The position numbers and the translations under genes are program-made. Below are positions 33,940 to 41,978 of a DNA stretch of 64,000 bases, piece after piece (the stretch's first letter is position 1; every line of letters starts with the position of its first letter). Source of the stretch: Corallincola holothuriorum (GTDB taxonomy: Bacteria > Pseudomonadota > Gammaproteobacteria > Enterobacterales > Neiellaceae); the NCBI RefSeq assembly GCF_003336225.1, contig NZ_QPID01000001.1, positions 62,001-126,000 of the forward strand, in the 5' to 3' direction. Below the pieces are notes generated by a model. It saw nothing but the letters and a program-made list of their open reading frames with translations. It was not told where the DNA came from and ran no database searches.

Positions 33940-34842
33940 TCAACCAGCCGTGTCCTTTGCTGTGGCTTGTATGGTGCAAGGGCACTTCCGACGCATCATC
34001 GGGAATGTGCGCTCGGTTCCCTTGTACCAAGTGGTTACTCTTTCGGAGTAATTTTCCGCAGTGAAGCTCATTGCTGAGGCAGCATCGTTTAGATCCCAGC
34101 GTTTAAACGCCTGATATGCGTCTCGTATCTCGGGAAAATCACTACCTTTGGTGTCGTCACTCAGCACCTTGACCACGGAGTAGGTAGAAGACAGATCTGG
34201 CTTAATAGTCGTCAGGACATGTATAAAAACATCACCGCATTCAAATTTGCGATAATGGTGCACCCCGCGATACAGCTCTACAAAGCTCACCGATCCTTCG
34301 TACTGCTTGTCTTCGCTGAACCCTTGGATCTTACAGTTCAGTCCCACTTCCTTAATCGTTTTTTCGGCAAGCGACAAGGCCTTGGGAAAGTCACTGCTGA
34401 GCATGCTTTCGGGAGCTGCATTCTGATGCGGAATAGCCCAAGCTACAGCGGCCACCCCTGAAAGGGCAGCGTTATGGTTTTTGGCATAGGTCACATTAAA
34501 CCTGTCGTCCCAACCATCATCCATCGCATCCAACCACGGCTTATTGGCATCGATTGTGTATTTGCCGCCGCCAATCTCAAGGAATAACGACTTTACTTTA
34601 TACTTGTAGCTTCGCCCTGCCGTGTCGGCCGGGGCTTTAACTTTTTGGGCCAGTTCTATGTAATGGATGATCGGATCGGCGGTGTCCCATTTGTAGTGAA
34701 GGAAACGGTCTCCATCTTTTCCAATAAAGTTGCCGTAGGGTTGATACTCCGCCTGTTCCAACGTGAACTCCGGTGTCGTTAATGCGCAACTATTGGCGCC
34801 CGTTAAGGCGATGATTGCAGCGACAAACTTCAGTATTTTCAT
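33940..34842 (-). CDS. Putative lipoprotein, unknown function
   Basis: About 300 residues, not recognised. The start chosen is ATG 34842 with GGAAGGGA upstream. Residues 1-19 form a signal peptide (KILKFVAAIIALTGANSC) that may be of the lipoprotein type (ANSC). The body is a mixed alpha/beta globular domain with paired cysteines (NCKIQG, FECGDVF) and a CPC near the C-terminus (RRKCPCTIQ). It follows the prolyl oligopeptidase gene by 70 nt on the same strand and is the last gene of the leftward arm, so a periplasmic role in peptide handling or self-protection is possible, but nothing in the sequence shows it. Confidence 0.7.
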   Translation of the reverse strand: MKILKFVAAIIALTGANSCALTTPEFTLEQAEYQPYGNFIGKDGDRFLHYKWDTADPIIHYIELAQKVKAPADTAGRSYKYKVKSLFLEIGGGKYTIDANKPWLDAMDDGWDDRFNVTYAKNHNAALSGVAAVAWAIPHQNAAPESMLSSDFPKALSLAEKTIKEVGLNCKIQGFSEDKQYEGSVSFVELYRGVHHYRKFECGDVFIHVLTTIKPDLSSTYSVVKVLSDDTKGSDFPEIRDAYQAFKRWDLNDAASAMSFTAENYSERVTTWYKGTERTFPMMRRKCPCTIQATAKDTAG

Positions 34843-34912
34843 AAATTCCCTTCCCATATGTAAGAAGGCCGGTCACTATCCAGAACCACCGACCTTTAAC
34901 TTTGGTCTCCGC

Positions 34913-37129
34913 CTATTTGATGATGGTGTCTGCGGCCGTTTGGCTCAGCCCATGTGCAACCAGAATGAATGTCAGCACTTCTGCCTGCTCGCGTAGATCT
35001 TGCTGTGGTGTCTGGCCGCCAAAATGGTTTCCGTCCGCATGTGTCCGCAACAAAACTAGGCTGTTGTTGGTCTGCTTGCTTCTCATTTTGGCGGTCCACC
35101 TTGCGGCATGCCAATAAGGTACATCTGTGTCTGTCCAGCGTGTTGTGACCAGTTGCGGGGGATAGCCATGGGCAGCGATCTGACTGTAGGGGTTGTAACT
35201 GAAAACATAATCAAACACTCCCTCGTGCTGAAGGGGGTTGCCATACATGCTCCAAACCCACTGCACTGTTGGGCCATCCACATCCAGCATTTCGCTGAGT
35301 GGATCTACCCAAGGGACATTGAGGACCGCTGCAGCCCAGAGATCTGGTGCCTGATTGAGTGCTGCTCCCATTAGCGTGCCACCGGCACTGTCACCACTGA
35401 TGCTGATATTGCCCTTGGTGGTATAACCTTGCTTAACCAAGTATTGCGCGACGTCTACAAAATCGTTGAAGGTATTTTTACGTTGCATCCCCTCTCCGGC
35501 TCTATGCCACGCAGGGCCCAGTTCCCCGCCGCCACGGACATGCGCCATAGCATAGAGAATGCCCCTGTCCAGCAGGCTGAAACGTTCTTTTGAAAACTTA
35601 AAGCCTCTTGGCCAACCCTCGCCAGTCTGGCCGAACGCTCCGAACCCTGTAAGGTGTAACGGCTGACCGGGTCTTCTAAGATCCTTACGATAGAACAAGG
35701 TAACAGGTACATTGACGCCATCTCTTGCGGTGGCAAAGATACGTTCGGTTTTGTACTTGGAAGTGTCGATCGATAGATTGGTGAAACCGGAAAGCTTTCC
35801 GCTGACAGCGTCAAAAGTAACGTCCGATGCGGGGGTTGTAAGAGAGAAGTAGTTGATAAGAACAGTATTTTGATTTGGATCCTGGCGCCGTGCCAGAGTC
35901 GCTGTGTATGCCTTGTCCGGGAAAGCTACCCATTGTGGTTTTTGGTTGTTCCGCAAGATAACTATTTCGCTCTGGCCTTGTCGGTTAACCTGTACCGCCA
36001 CAAAGTCGTTGAAAGGAAACATGCGCGTTAGCTGGATCTCATCGGAGCCCTCAAATAGCGTTTTCCATTCACCCGGACCATTGCCTGTATCTTCCGCGAC
36101 AGCGATACGGTAACCCCGGTGAAGATCGTTCGTGCGCATATAAAAGTGACCGTTTACGTGGTCGATGTAATTCATTACGTTATGCTTGATGGCCGTGATT
36201 CTTAACGGCTTTTGGGAGGGAACTTTCGTCGAAAAAGCCAGCACCTGAAGGCTGCGATTTTCACCACGGAACAAAAACGCATATTCGCCAGATGAGCTGG
36301 CGTGAATTTCATTTCTGAAAGCACTTCTTTTTTCTTGAAAGAGCAGTGTGTCTTGTTCCTGTTCTTCTCCCAACCTATGGTATTTTATTTGGTTAAGGCC
36401 GCCTTCCGGCAAGAACGGATAAAACACACCGCGGCTATCATGGCCCCAGACCACTAAGGGCAGAAAAGTAGCAAGCTCGACATCAAGCTGCACCTGTTCA
36501 TGCAGATCGAAAAATTGCAGAGTGCTTTTGAAAGGATCATCGGGATTCGCGCCCCATGCAACGTAACGACCGTCGGGACTAAAGGTGACCCGGTCTATAG
36601 CGAGACCGGCGTCGGCAGCCGTCAACTTTGACTCATCAAGGATCTGCTCGTACTTACCGAGCTGCTCAGGACTGCGTTCCCAGATTTTGAAACGGCTGTT
36701 GGGAAGTTGGCTGCTGCGATACCAGTACTTTCCTATCCTCACGGCTGGGGTTTCGGCTGAAACCAATTCGACCTTCTTGGCGTTGGCCTCTTGCAGTATC
36801 GTCTCAGTCAGCGCTGAGTATGAACCCATAACCTGTTCATAGTAATGATTTTCTGCATCGATGTAGCTAAGTACATCCGGATCATCAATATGCGGAAAGT
36901 CCTCGTCAATCAGCCATGCATACTCATCGATCACCTGTTTTCCGTGATAGGAGCGCGTGGAACTTATCTGCTTGGCTGACGGCAGAGCGATATCTTGCGG
37001 TGCTGTTAATTGCAGTTTCTGGGCTTGTACGCTGACTTGTGAAATTAGCAGAAAAAAGGCTGCCAAATAGATTTTTGCCCTACTTTTCACATTCAAATAT
37101 TTAATGTTCACTGCTGTACATTCCTTCAT
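34913..37129 (-). CDS. Exported prolyl oligopeptidase (S9A family)
   Basis: A 738-residue serine peptidase of the prolyl oligopeptidase / oligopeptidase B group, which cuts short peptides after Pro or basic residues. The seven-bladed propeller fills about 80-430 and the alpha/beta-hydrolase part 460-738. Catalytic serine is in GDSAGG (the usual GGSAGG has G instead of D), aspartate in RWTDTDVPYW and histidine in ADGNHFG. AMAHVRGGGELGPAWHRAG is the family signature. A signal peptide is present near residues 15-36 (YLAAFFLLISQVSVQA), so it acts in the periplasm, unlike most family members. ATG 37129 overlaps the ATP-grasp stop by 4 nt (ATGA). It may mature or degrade the cluster's peptide. Confidence 0.92.
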   Translation of the reverse strand: MKECTAVNIKYLNVKSRAKIYLAAFFLLISQVSVQAQKLQLTAPQDIALPSAKQISSTRSYHGKQVIDEYAWLIDEDFPHIDDPDVLSYIDAENHYYEQVMGSYSALTETILQEANAKKVELVSAETPAVRIGKYWYRSSQLPNSRFKIWERSPEQLGKYEQILDESKLTAADAGLAIDRVTFSPDGRYVAWGANPDDPFKSTLQFFDLHEQVQLDVELATFLPLVVWGHDSRGVFYPFLPEGGLNQIKYHRLGEEQEQDTLLFQEKRSAFRNEIHASSSGEYAFLFRGENRSLQVLAFSTKVPSQKPLRITAIKHNVMNYIDHVNGHFYMRTNDLHRGYRIAVAEDTGNGPGEWKTLFEGSDEIQLTRMFPFNDFVAVQVNRQGQSEIVILRNNQKPQWVAFPDKAYTATLARRQDPNQNTVLINYFSLTTPASDVTFDAVSGKLSGFTNLSIDTSKYKTERIFATARDGVNVPVTLFYRKDLRRPGQPLHLTGFGAFGQTGEGWPRGFKFSKERFSLLDRGILYAMAHVRGGGELGPAWHRAGEGMQRKNTFNDFVDVAQYLVKQGYTTKGNISISGDSAGGTLMGAALNQAPDLWAAAVLNVPWVDPLSEMLDVDGPTVQWVWSMYGNPLQHEGVFDYVFSYNPYSQIAAHGYPPQLVTTRWTDTDVPYWHAARWTAKMRSKQTNNSLVLLRTHADGNHFGGQTPQQDLREQAEVLTFILVAHGLSQTAADTIIK

Positions 37130-38424
37130 TTTAAGTGTACCTGCCAGGTATCCAGTGGGTATGCCCAACCGGATGACGCTTTACCTTCACAGACGTTTAC
37201 CACCTTTGACCGAGAGCTTACCCGGACAAAGACACCGTTTGCGTTGCCACCGATAAAATAGAGTCCGAGCACCACATCGTGAGGCTCTACCTTTCCGCCG
37301 ATCCTTGGAGAAAGGTTAAGTTTGACAGAGTCTACGATTCGTTGCGCGACATAACCGTTGTCTTTTGAATCTGCCAAACAACGTAAAAGCGTGTCTTTCT
37401 CGATATCGCAGCCAAGCAGGATATCCTGACCACCGCATGAGTAGCGCTTTTTGAAAATCAGTTCATCCTTCTGTCCTGTGATCCTGTCGATATTTGCCTG
37501 CGTTACAATCTCTGTTTGCGGCACCACCCTCGCGATCGCGGATATCTCTTGCTCACTTAAGAGCGATTGGTAGGGCTCGCACCTGAGAATGTCGAACCAG
37601 CCCTTATCCATTAGTCTCTCAGTTACCAAACTGCTGCTGATTTCTGCGTCACTGTCGACCAGCTTTTTGAAAAATTCTGAGTATTCGTTGAGATCTTCAA
37701 TCAGGAAATTCCTGTACACGAGAGTCTTACTGCCAAATTCAGGCGTGAGAAGCTCTTCCGGATAATCTGTTTCATCGTATACCGCAACTTTGAATTCGGG
37801 CATCGCTTTTTGAAAGTACTTACACATGAAATTTACCGATGTGTAGCCCTGATAGCGGTATTTCGAAAGGATAAATATGACAAGTTTTTCACGACCTGAC
37901 TCGTACATTTTTCGTTTGTAAAAGTCGGCGAGGTCGGACAAGGGAGCTTTAAGTTTCCTTGTGAAGTCTAATCCGGATTCGTGACTTAGAAAGTGGTACA
38001 GGTTAAAAGCTTCAAAGCCTGTTGTGGGTGTCCCGTAGTTTATTTCGCATATCTTATAACCACCCTCAGAGGGAATTATATCCGCTCTGATAATATTATT
38101 ATTCAGAACATCCATTTCAGCTTCGTCAATGATATTCAAAGTAGTTCCCGGCAAAGGAAATAGCTCGTCAAGTCCGCCTAATCCGGCGTTTTTATAAATA
38201 GCGTTTACGATCTTCTGCTGAGAATAAATGACCATCCGGACGTTTTCGACAAGGCTACCGAAGTCTGTTTCTGGAAAAATCAGCGGGTAATCCATCACGT
38301 CTTCTGAGTATGCGCCATCCCGGCGCAACAGCATTGCCGTCTTGTCCGCAGTGGACGCTAGTGTTGCTTTCATTTCCTCACGGTGGATAAGTTCCAGCCA
38401 TCTGTCATTCAGCGAAAAATTCAT
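37126..38424 (-). CDS. ATP-grasp-like carboxylate-amine ligase
   Basis: A 432-residue cytoplasmic protein with the look of a glutathionylspermidine-synthase or ATP-grasp-type ligase, which joins a carboxylate to an amine using ATP. Supporting segments are IPSEGGYKICEINYGTPTTGFEAFN (substrate region), LIFKKRYSCGGQDILLG (phosphate-binding loop-like) and YVAQRIVDS followed by LGLYFIGGNANGVFVRVSS and VNVCEGKASSGWAYPL. The start chosen is ATG 38424, with GGAG 6-7 nt upstream; a start at 38454 has no ribosome site. It lies between the PPTase and the peptidase genes, coupled to the latter by a 4-nt overlap. Likely job: adding a residue or amine to the nonribosomal peptide. Family placement is by eye. 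Confidence 0.6.
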   Translation of the reverse strand: MNFSLNDRWLELIHREEMKATLASTADKTAMLLRRDGAYSEDVMDYPLIFPETDFGSLVENVRMVIYSQQKIVNAIYKNAGLGGLDELFPLPGTTLNIIDEAEMDVLNNNIIRADIIPSEGGYKICEINYGTPTTGFEAFNLYHFLSHESGLDFTRKLKAPLSDLADFYKRKMYESGREKLVIFILSKYRYQGYTSVNFMCKYFQKAMPEFKVAVYDETDYPEELLTPEFGSKTLVYRNFLIEDLNEYSEFFKKLVDSDAEISSSLVTERLMDKGWFDILRCEPYQSLLSEQEISAIARVVPQTEIVTQANIDRITGQKDELIFKKRYSCGGQDILLGCDIEKDTLLRCLADSKDNGYVAQRIVDSVKLNLSPRIGGKVEPHDVVLGLYFIGGNANGVFVRVSSRSKVVNVCEGKASSGWAYPLDTWQVHLK

Positions 38425-38454
38425 GTTGTACTCCGAGCGTATCATGGTACTCAT

Positions 38455-39150
38455 TTAAATCAGGCAGTGTGTGATGACATGATCTCCCATGTCTCTGTAA
38501 CTGCATGTCACGGTCTTCCCTTTCATCAGACGTGGATGCAGATCGTAATTTACCTGCAGATAGGCATTGTGCGGGTCAATGTCAAAAACACTGACTGCAT
38601 CGAAATCAAAGTATCTTTTTACATATGGGTAGGCGGCTTTGAAGAAAGATTCCTTTACCGAAAACATTAAACTGTAAAACAACGCACTTGTTTCTGGATA
38701 CGCTGAGCAGGTCAAATGATCGGTGCGGGTTGCAGCTACTTCTTTTACCGGGCCCGTTTCATCAAGAGAGAGTTTCCTCTCACAGTCAATGCCAATGTAA
38801 CTCGCCGTATGGTCGTTTTTTTGTGCAATACAGACAGCGATGCCATCGGCATGTGAAAGCGAGCCGGTGAAATTTTCCGGCCATACGGGGCAACCGTTGT
38901 CGCCTATTCCTACATAGGTTTCGTCACAACCAAGTTCATCGAGCGCAATACGCGCCAGATACCTGCCAACCAAAAAGTCAGCCTGCCTACTTTTGCAACT
39001 GCTCTTTATGGTATCCGGTAACGGGATGGCATATTCAGAAAACAGTGCCGAATGGAATTTGGCGACGTCATAAGTGACTTGAATGCAGGGAGGGGCTTGC
39101 GATGAGATGAGGAAATAACCGGGCGGGCCGACAAAAAAATCTTTCTCCAT
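38455..39150 (-). CDS. 4'-phosphopantetheinyl transferase (EntD/Sfp type)
   Basis: A 231-residue enzyme that moves phosphopantetheine from CoA to the conserved serine of carrier domains, activating the synthetases of this cluster. The motifs are clear: GCPVWPENFTGSLSHADG (P1/P2), YIGIDCER (magnesium site) and FSVKESFFKAAYP (WxxKEA-like motif with K and E). The start chosen is ATG 39150 with GGAG 6 nt upstream. It lies 26 bp after the exporter gene stop. A dedicated PPTase supports the cluster being self-contained. Confidence 0.93.
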   Translation of the reverse strand: MEKDFFVGPPGYFLISSQAPPCIQVTYDVAKFHSALFSEYAIPLPDTIKSSCKSRQADFLVGRYLARIALDELGCDETYVGIGDNGCPVWPENFTGSLSHADGIAVCIAQKNDHTASYIGIDCERKLSLDETGPVKEVAATRTDHLTCSAYPETSALFYSLMFSVKESFFKAAYPYVKRYFDFDAVSVFDIDPHNAYLQVNYDLHPRLMKGKTVTCSYRDMGDHVITHCLI

Positions 39151-39176
39151 GATGTTCTCCAATGTCACTTTGCTCG

Positions 39177-41066
39177 CTAAATGCTCATTTCTTTGTGTTC
39201 TTCGCTTACTTCCGTAGCTCGCTCAATCTTTCCATTTCTGATTCTGATGATGTTTTCACAGTACTGGCTGGAGAGCGCATTATGAGAAACAATTATCTTT
39301 ATCTTTCCCGGCACAGGCTTAAATAACCTTCCGTATACATGTGCTGTCGATCTGATATCTAGCGCCGACGTGGCTTCATCATAAATTTGAATCGTTTCAT
39401 CTCGGTAAAAGGCCTGTGCCAGTTTTATGCGTTGCTCTTCCCCGCCGGAAAACTCTCGATGCTTGCCTACGATAGTCTGGTCACCTATATCTAGTTTGCT
39501 TATCAGATCACAGCAAATACTGTCCGCCAGTGCTCGCTGATATCTTTCTTCATCGATGTCTTCAGCTCCCATCGTTATATATGATCGGATAGAGACGCCA
39601 CGAACAATGGCATCTTCGGAGCTGACTTCCCCGACGACTTTCCTCATCTGGAAAAAAGGTATGTGTTCGATGTTGATTTCATCAAACTTGACATGCCCGG
39701 CGGAGGGGAGGAGCTTCCCGCTGAGGATCTTTAAAAGCGTGGATTTGCCCGAACCACTTTGTCCCTTTATCAGATAGACATGTCCGGCTTTCAATTGCAG
39801 TGAAACGCTCTCCAATGCCTGCTTTTCTTCTTTAGCATAATGAAAGTCCACAGCGTGCAGCTGTATTGTCTGTGTGTTTCTGCCGAGCAGCTTGCTCAGT
39901 TTTCGGTCATCGTCAGGTAGGCAGGTAACGGTGCGTATCTCTTTTAACTGGATCTCAAGTTCGTTCGTCCCCATGTATATCTGATAGAGCATCTCGAAGC
40001 TGGGAACCAAGATAGATATAGAGATAACCAGCGCCAAAAAGGGGCCAATCGAGATATCTCCGTTTAGAAAAAGTACGCCGCCCAGCCATATCGTCGTCAG
40101 CTTTATGAGGAAATCCGATGAATAGCTCACCACCCCGGCACTGTACCAGGCTTTCCACTTTTTACCTTGCTTCAGCATATGGGCGTCGATGCTGTTCAAT
40201 GTCGAATTGGACACTTTACTACTGGCGGAGGTGACTACGGGTAAAAATGCCGTAATCAGTTCCGAGAGCTTTTTCGAAAGGCGTGTGGCGCTGATGTTCT
40301 CCTCGTCAATCGCGCTGTTGCCTTTTACAGCGTATCTCACGCTTATCCCCATCAGAGCAAACATTAGAGGTACCAGCAGCAGCACCTCAGGAGAGGAGTT
40401 AACCAGAATTACAATCAGCGAAATAATGATTGTAAACAATGCCTTAAACAGCTCAGGAAGAATGTTTGATAGAAGTCGGCTGACGCTCTCCATATTAACC
40501 GTGGTTAACTTAACTATCTTCTGCGTGCTTACGCGCGAAAGCAACGGGTAGGAAAGGTTCTGCTGTTTATCGATGAGTTGTCTGGTCAGCCTTGAGCAGG
40601 AATGTGAGCTGACCCAGGAAGTTGTTATATAAGATATTAGCTGTAAAAAAACCCCAAGGACAAGCAGCAGAATAAAACCGATCGAAAAATTCGTTAATTC
40701 ATCAATGTCACCACTGACCGCGATGTGACCGACAACAATCTGCAAATAGAGCGTGAGCAGCACGGGTATCGACAAGGAAGCGCAGAAAAAGCTCTGCAAT
40801 GCAATGAGCAGCATTCCTCGGCCGTTGCAATTAGCGATCCGCGCTAAATCGAAGAGGTTTACAAGCTGCTTTGTGATGGAAACACGCTTGCTCTGTCTGG
40901 TCCACTGGGTTGTAAGTGCCATCTGTAACTGTTGTTCATTGCAGCAATTGAGATGAACGAGACACTGGCCAATTTGCCAGCCCGTACGCACCTGCAACTT
41001 CAGCGCTTCGTCAATGTTTTGCTGGTTAATAAAACCGAAGCTTTTAAGATACTCTCCTATAAGCAT
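39177..41066 (-). CDS. ABC exporter (permease-ATPase) with MshEN-like N-terminal domain
   Basis: A 629-residue half-transporter. Residues 1-55 do not belong to a normal exporter: they form two 24-residue repeats (2-25 and 31-54) of the type xIGxxLxxxGxxxxxxxxxALxxQ with a 5-residue spacer, which is the layout of the cyclic-di-GMP-binding MshEN / GspE N-terminal domain. The first arginine of each MshE motif is Leu2 and Gln31 here. Six transmembrane helices follow (85-350), then the ATPase domain: Walker A GQSGSGKST, signature FSGGEEQR, Walker B IQIYDEATSALD and switch VSHNA. There is no C39 peptidase domain. It follows the adaptor gene by 4 nt. Confidence 0.9.
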   Translation of the reverse strand: MLIGEYLKSFGFINQQNIDEALKLQVRTGWQIGQCLVHLNCCNEQQLQMALTTQWTRQSKRVSITKQLVNLFDLARIANCNGRGMLLIALQSFFCASLSIPVLLTLYLQIVVGHIAVSGDIDELTNFSIGFILLLVLGVFLQLISYITTSWVSSHSCSRLTRQLIDKQQNLSYPLLSRVSTQKIVKLTTVNMESVSRLLSNILPELFKALFTIIISLIVILVNSSPEVLLLVPLMFALMGISVRYAVKGNSAIDEENISATRLSKKLSELITAFLPVVTSASSKVSNSTLNSIDAHMLKQGKKWKAWYSAGVVSYSSDFLIKLTTIWLGGVLFLNGDISIGPFLALVISISILVPSFEMLYQIYMGTNELEIQLKEIRTVTCLPDDDRKLSKLLGRNTQTIQLHAVDFHYAKEEKQALESVSLQLKAGHVYLIKGQSGSGKSTLLKILSGKLLPSAGHVKFDEINIEHIPFFQMRKVVGEVSSEDAIVRGVSIRSYITMGAEDIDEERYQRALADSICCDLISKLDIGDQTIVGKHREFSGGEEQRIKLAQAFYRDETIQIYDEATSALDIRSTAHVYGRLFKPVPGKIKIIVSHNALSSQYCENIIRIRNGKIERATEVSEEHKEMSI

Positions 41067-41070
41067 GGTG

Positions 41071-41925
41071 TTACAGCTGGCCTGTTATATCGACAAGCAT
41101 ACCGGGTTGAAGGGGGTATTGTATGCTGCCCCGTTTACCGCCGGATGTGCCCTGAGCGACTTCCACCAGCCAGTGGTAGTAGCAGCCATTGTTCGTGGTC
41201 ACTAAAAGACTCTTCAACTGGTCGGTTCTGATTGGTTCTCTTGATTCTCCGTCGTCTAGATACAGACCGGAAAGTGGAACGTTCGTTTCAATGAGTTGAT
41301 TCAGTTTCTGATTGATCTGACGATCCACTGAAAACTGCACCAGCTGACGGTCCACCCGCTGCGCTTCTATAATCACATCGCCCTGACCGACATAGGCGTC
41401 GTTATAAATGTGCTGCTTCAGGATCTTTATATCAAACGGTGCGGTTATCCTGCTGCTCGACTGCATCTCTCGCAGGTACGACAGTTTACGTATCGCAGCT
41501 TTCTCAGCCGCTTGGTTCACCTCAAGGGCAGGGGTGAGTTTCTTTTCCTGTCCTATAGCAGACTTCAGCGTGTTGCCGAAAAGCACATTAAGTTTCAAGC
41601 GCTCTACCCTGATCCTGTTCAGTTCGGTTTCAAGCTCAAGGACTTGCACGTTCAGTTCATGGGCTTCGATGAGCGCCAGCAAATCGCCGCGTTTGACGAT
41701 CGTCCCCGCTTTGGTGCTTTCCGGCATTGAGTGAACCAGCCCTGGCACCGGTGTTCTGATATTTGTGAGGTCGTTCGTAAGAACTTTACCTGTATATGAC
41801 AGATGTTCAGGACTCTTTGCAGAGCACTCGGCCGGACTGGCAAACCCCTGGGCCTGCCAAAGCAGAAGCAACGGCCAGACGAGGATGAAACCGGGTCTGA
41901 GCAGACTAGGTTGTGTTCTATGCAT
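41071..41925 (-). CDS. Short periplasmic adaptor (HlyD-like) protein
   Basis: A 284-residue membrane-fusion-type adaptor. It has an N-terminal signal (FILVWPLLLLWQAQGFASP) rather than a long anchor, a lipoyl-like domain (LTNIRTPVPGLVHS ... GTIVKRGDLLALIEAHELNVQ), a helical hairpin (about 93-150), the second lipoyl half (SSRITAPFDIKILKQH) and a beta-barrel domain. It would link the exporter encoded next to it with an outer membrane channel that is not in this window. The hairpin is short compared with HlyD. The gene follows NRPS 1, but a terminator stands between them. Confidence 0.85.
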   Translation of the reverse strand: MHRTQPSLLRPGFILVWPLLLLWQAQGFASPAECSAKSPEHLSYTGKVLTNDLTNIRTPVPGLVHSMPESTKAGTIVKRGDLLALIEAHELNVQVLELETELNRIRVERLKLNVLFGNTLKSAIGQEKKLTPALEVNQAAEKAAIRKLSYLREMQSSSRITAPFDIKILKQHIYNDAYVGQGDVIIEAQRVDRQLVQFSVDRQINQKLNQLIETNVPLSGLYLDDGESREPIRTDQLKSLLVTTNNGCYYHWLVEVAQGTSGGKRGSIQYPLQPGMLVDITGQL

Positions 41926-41942
41926 AAAAATTCTTCTTTGAG

Positions 41943-41964
41943 AAAAAGCCCCTGTGACGGGGCT
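41943..41964 (-). terminator. Intrinsic terminator / attenuator between NRPS 1 and the adaptor gene
   Basis: On the minus strand: stem AGCCCC / GGGGCT with a 6-nt loop followed by TTTTT. It lies 14 bp after the NRPS 1 stop and only 17 bp before the adaptor start codon, which leaves no room for a separate promoter after it. Partial read-through probably sets the level of the export and tailoring genes. Confidence 0.8.
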
Positions 41965-41978
41965 GGCGTTTGGATTTG

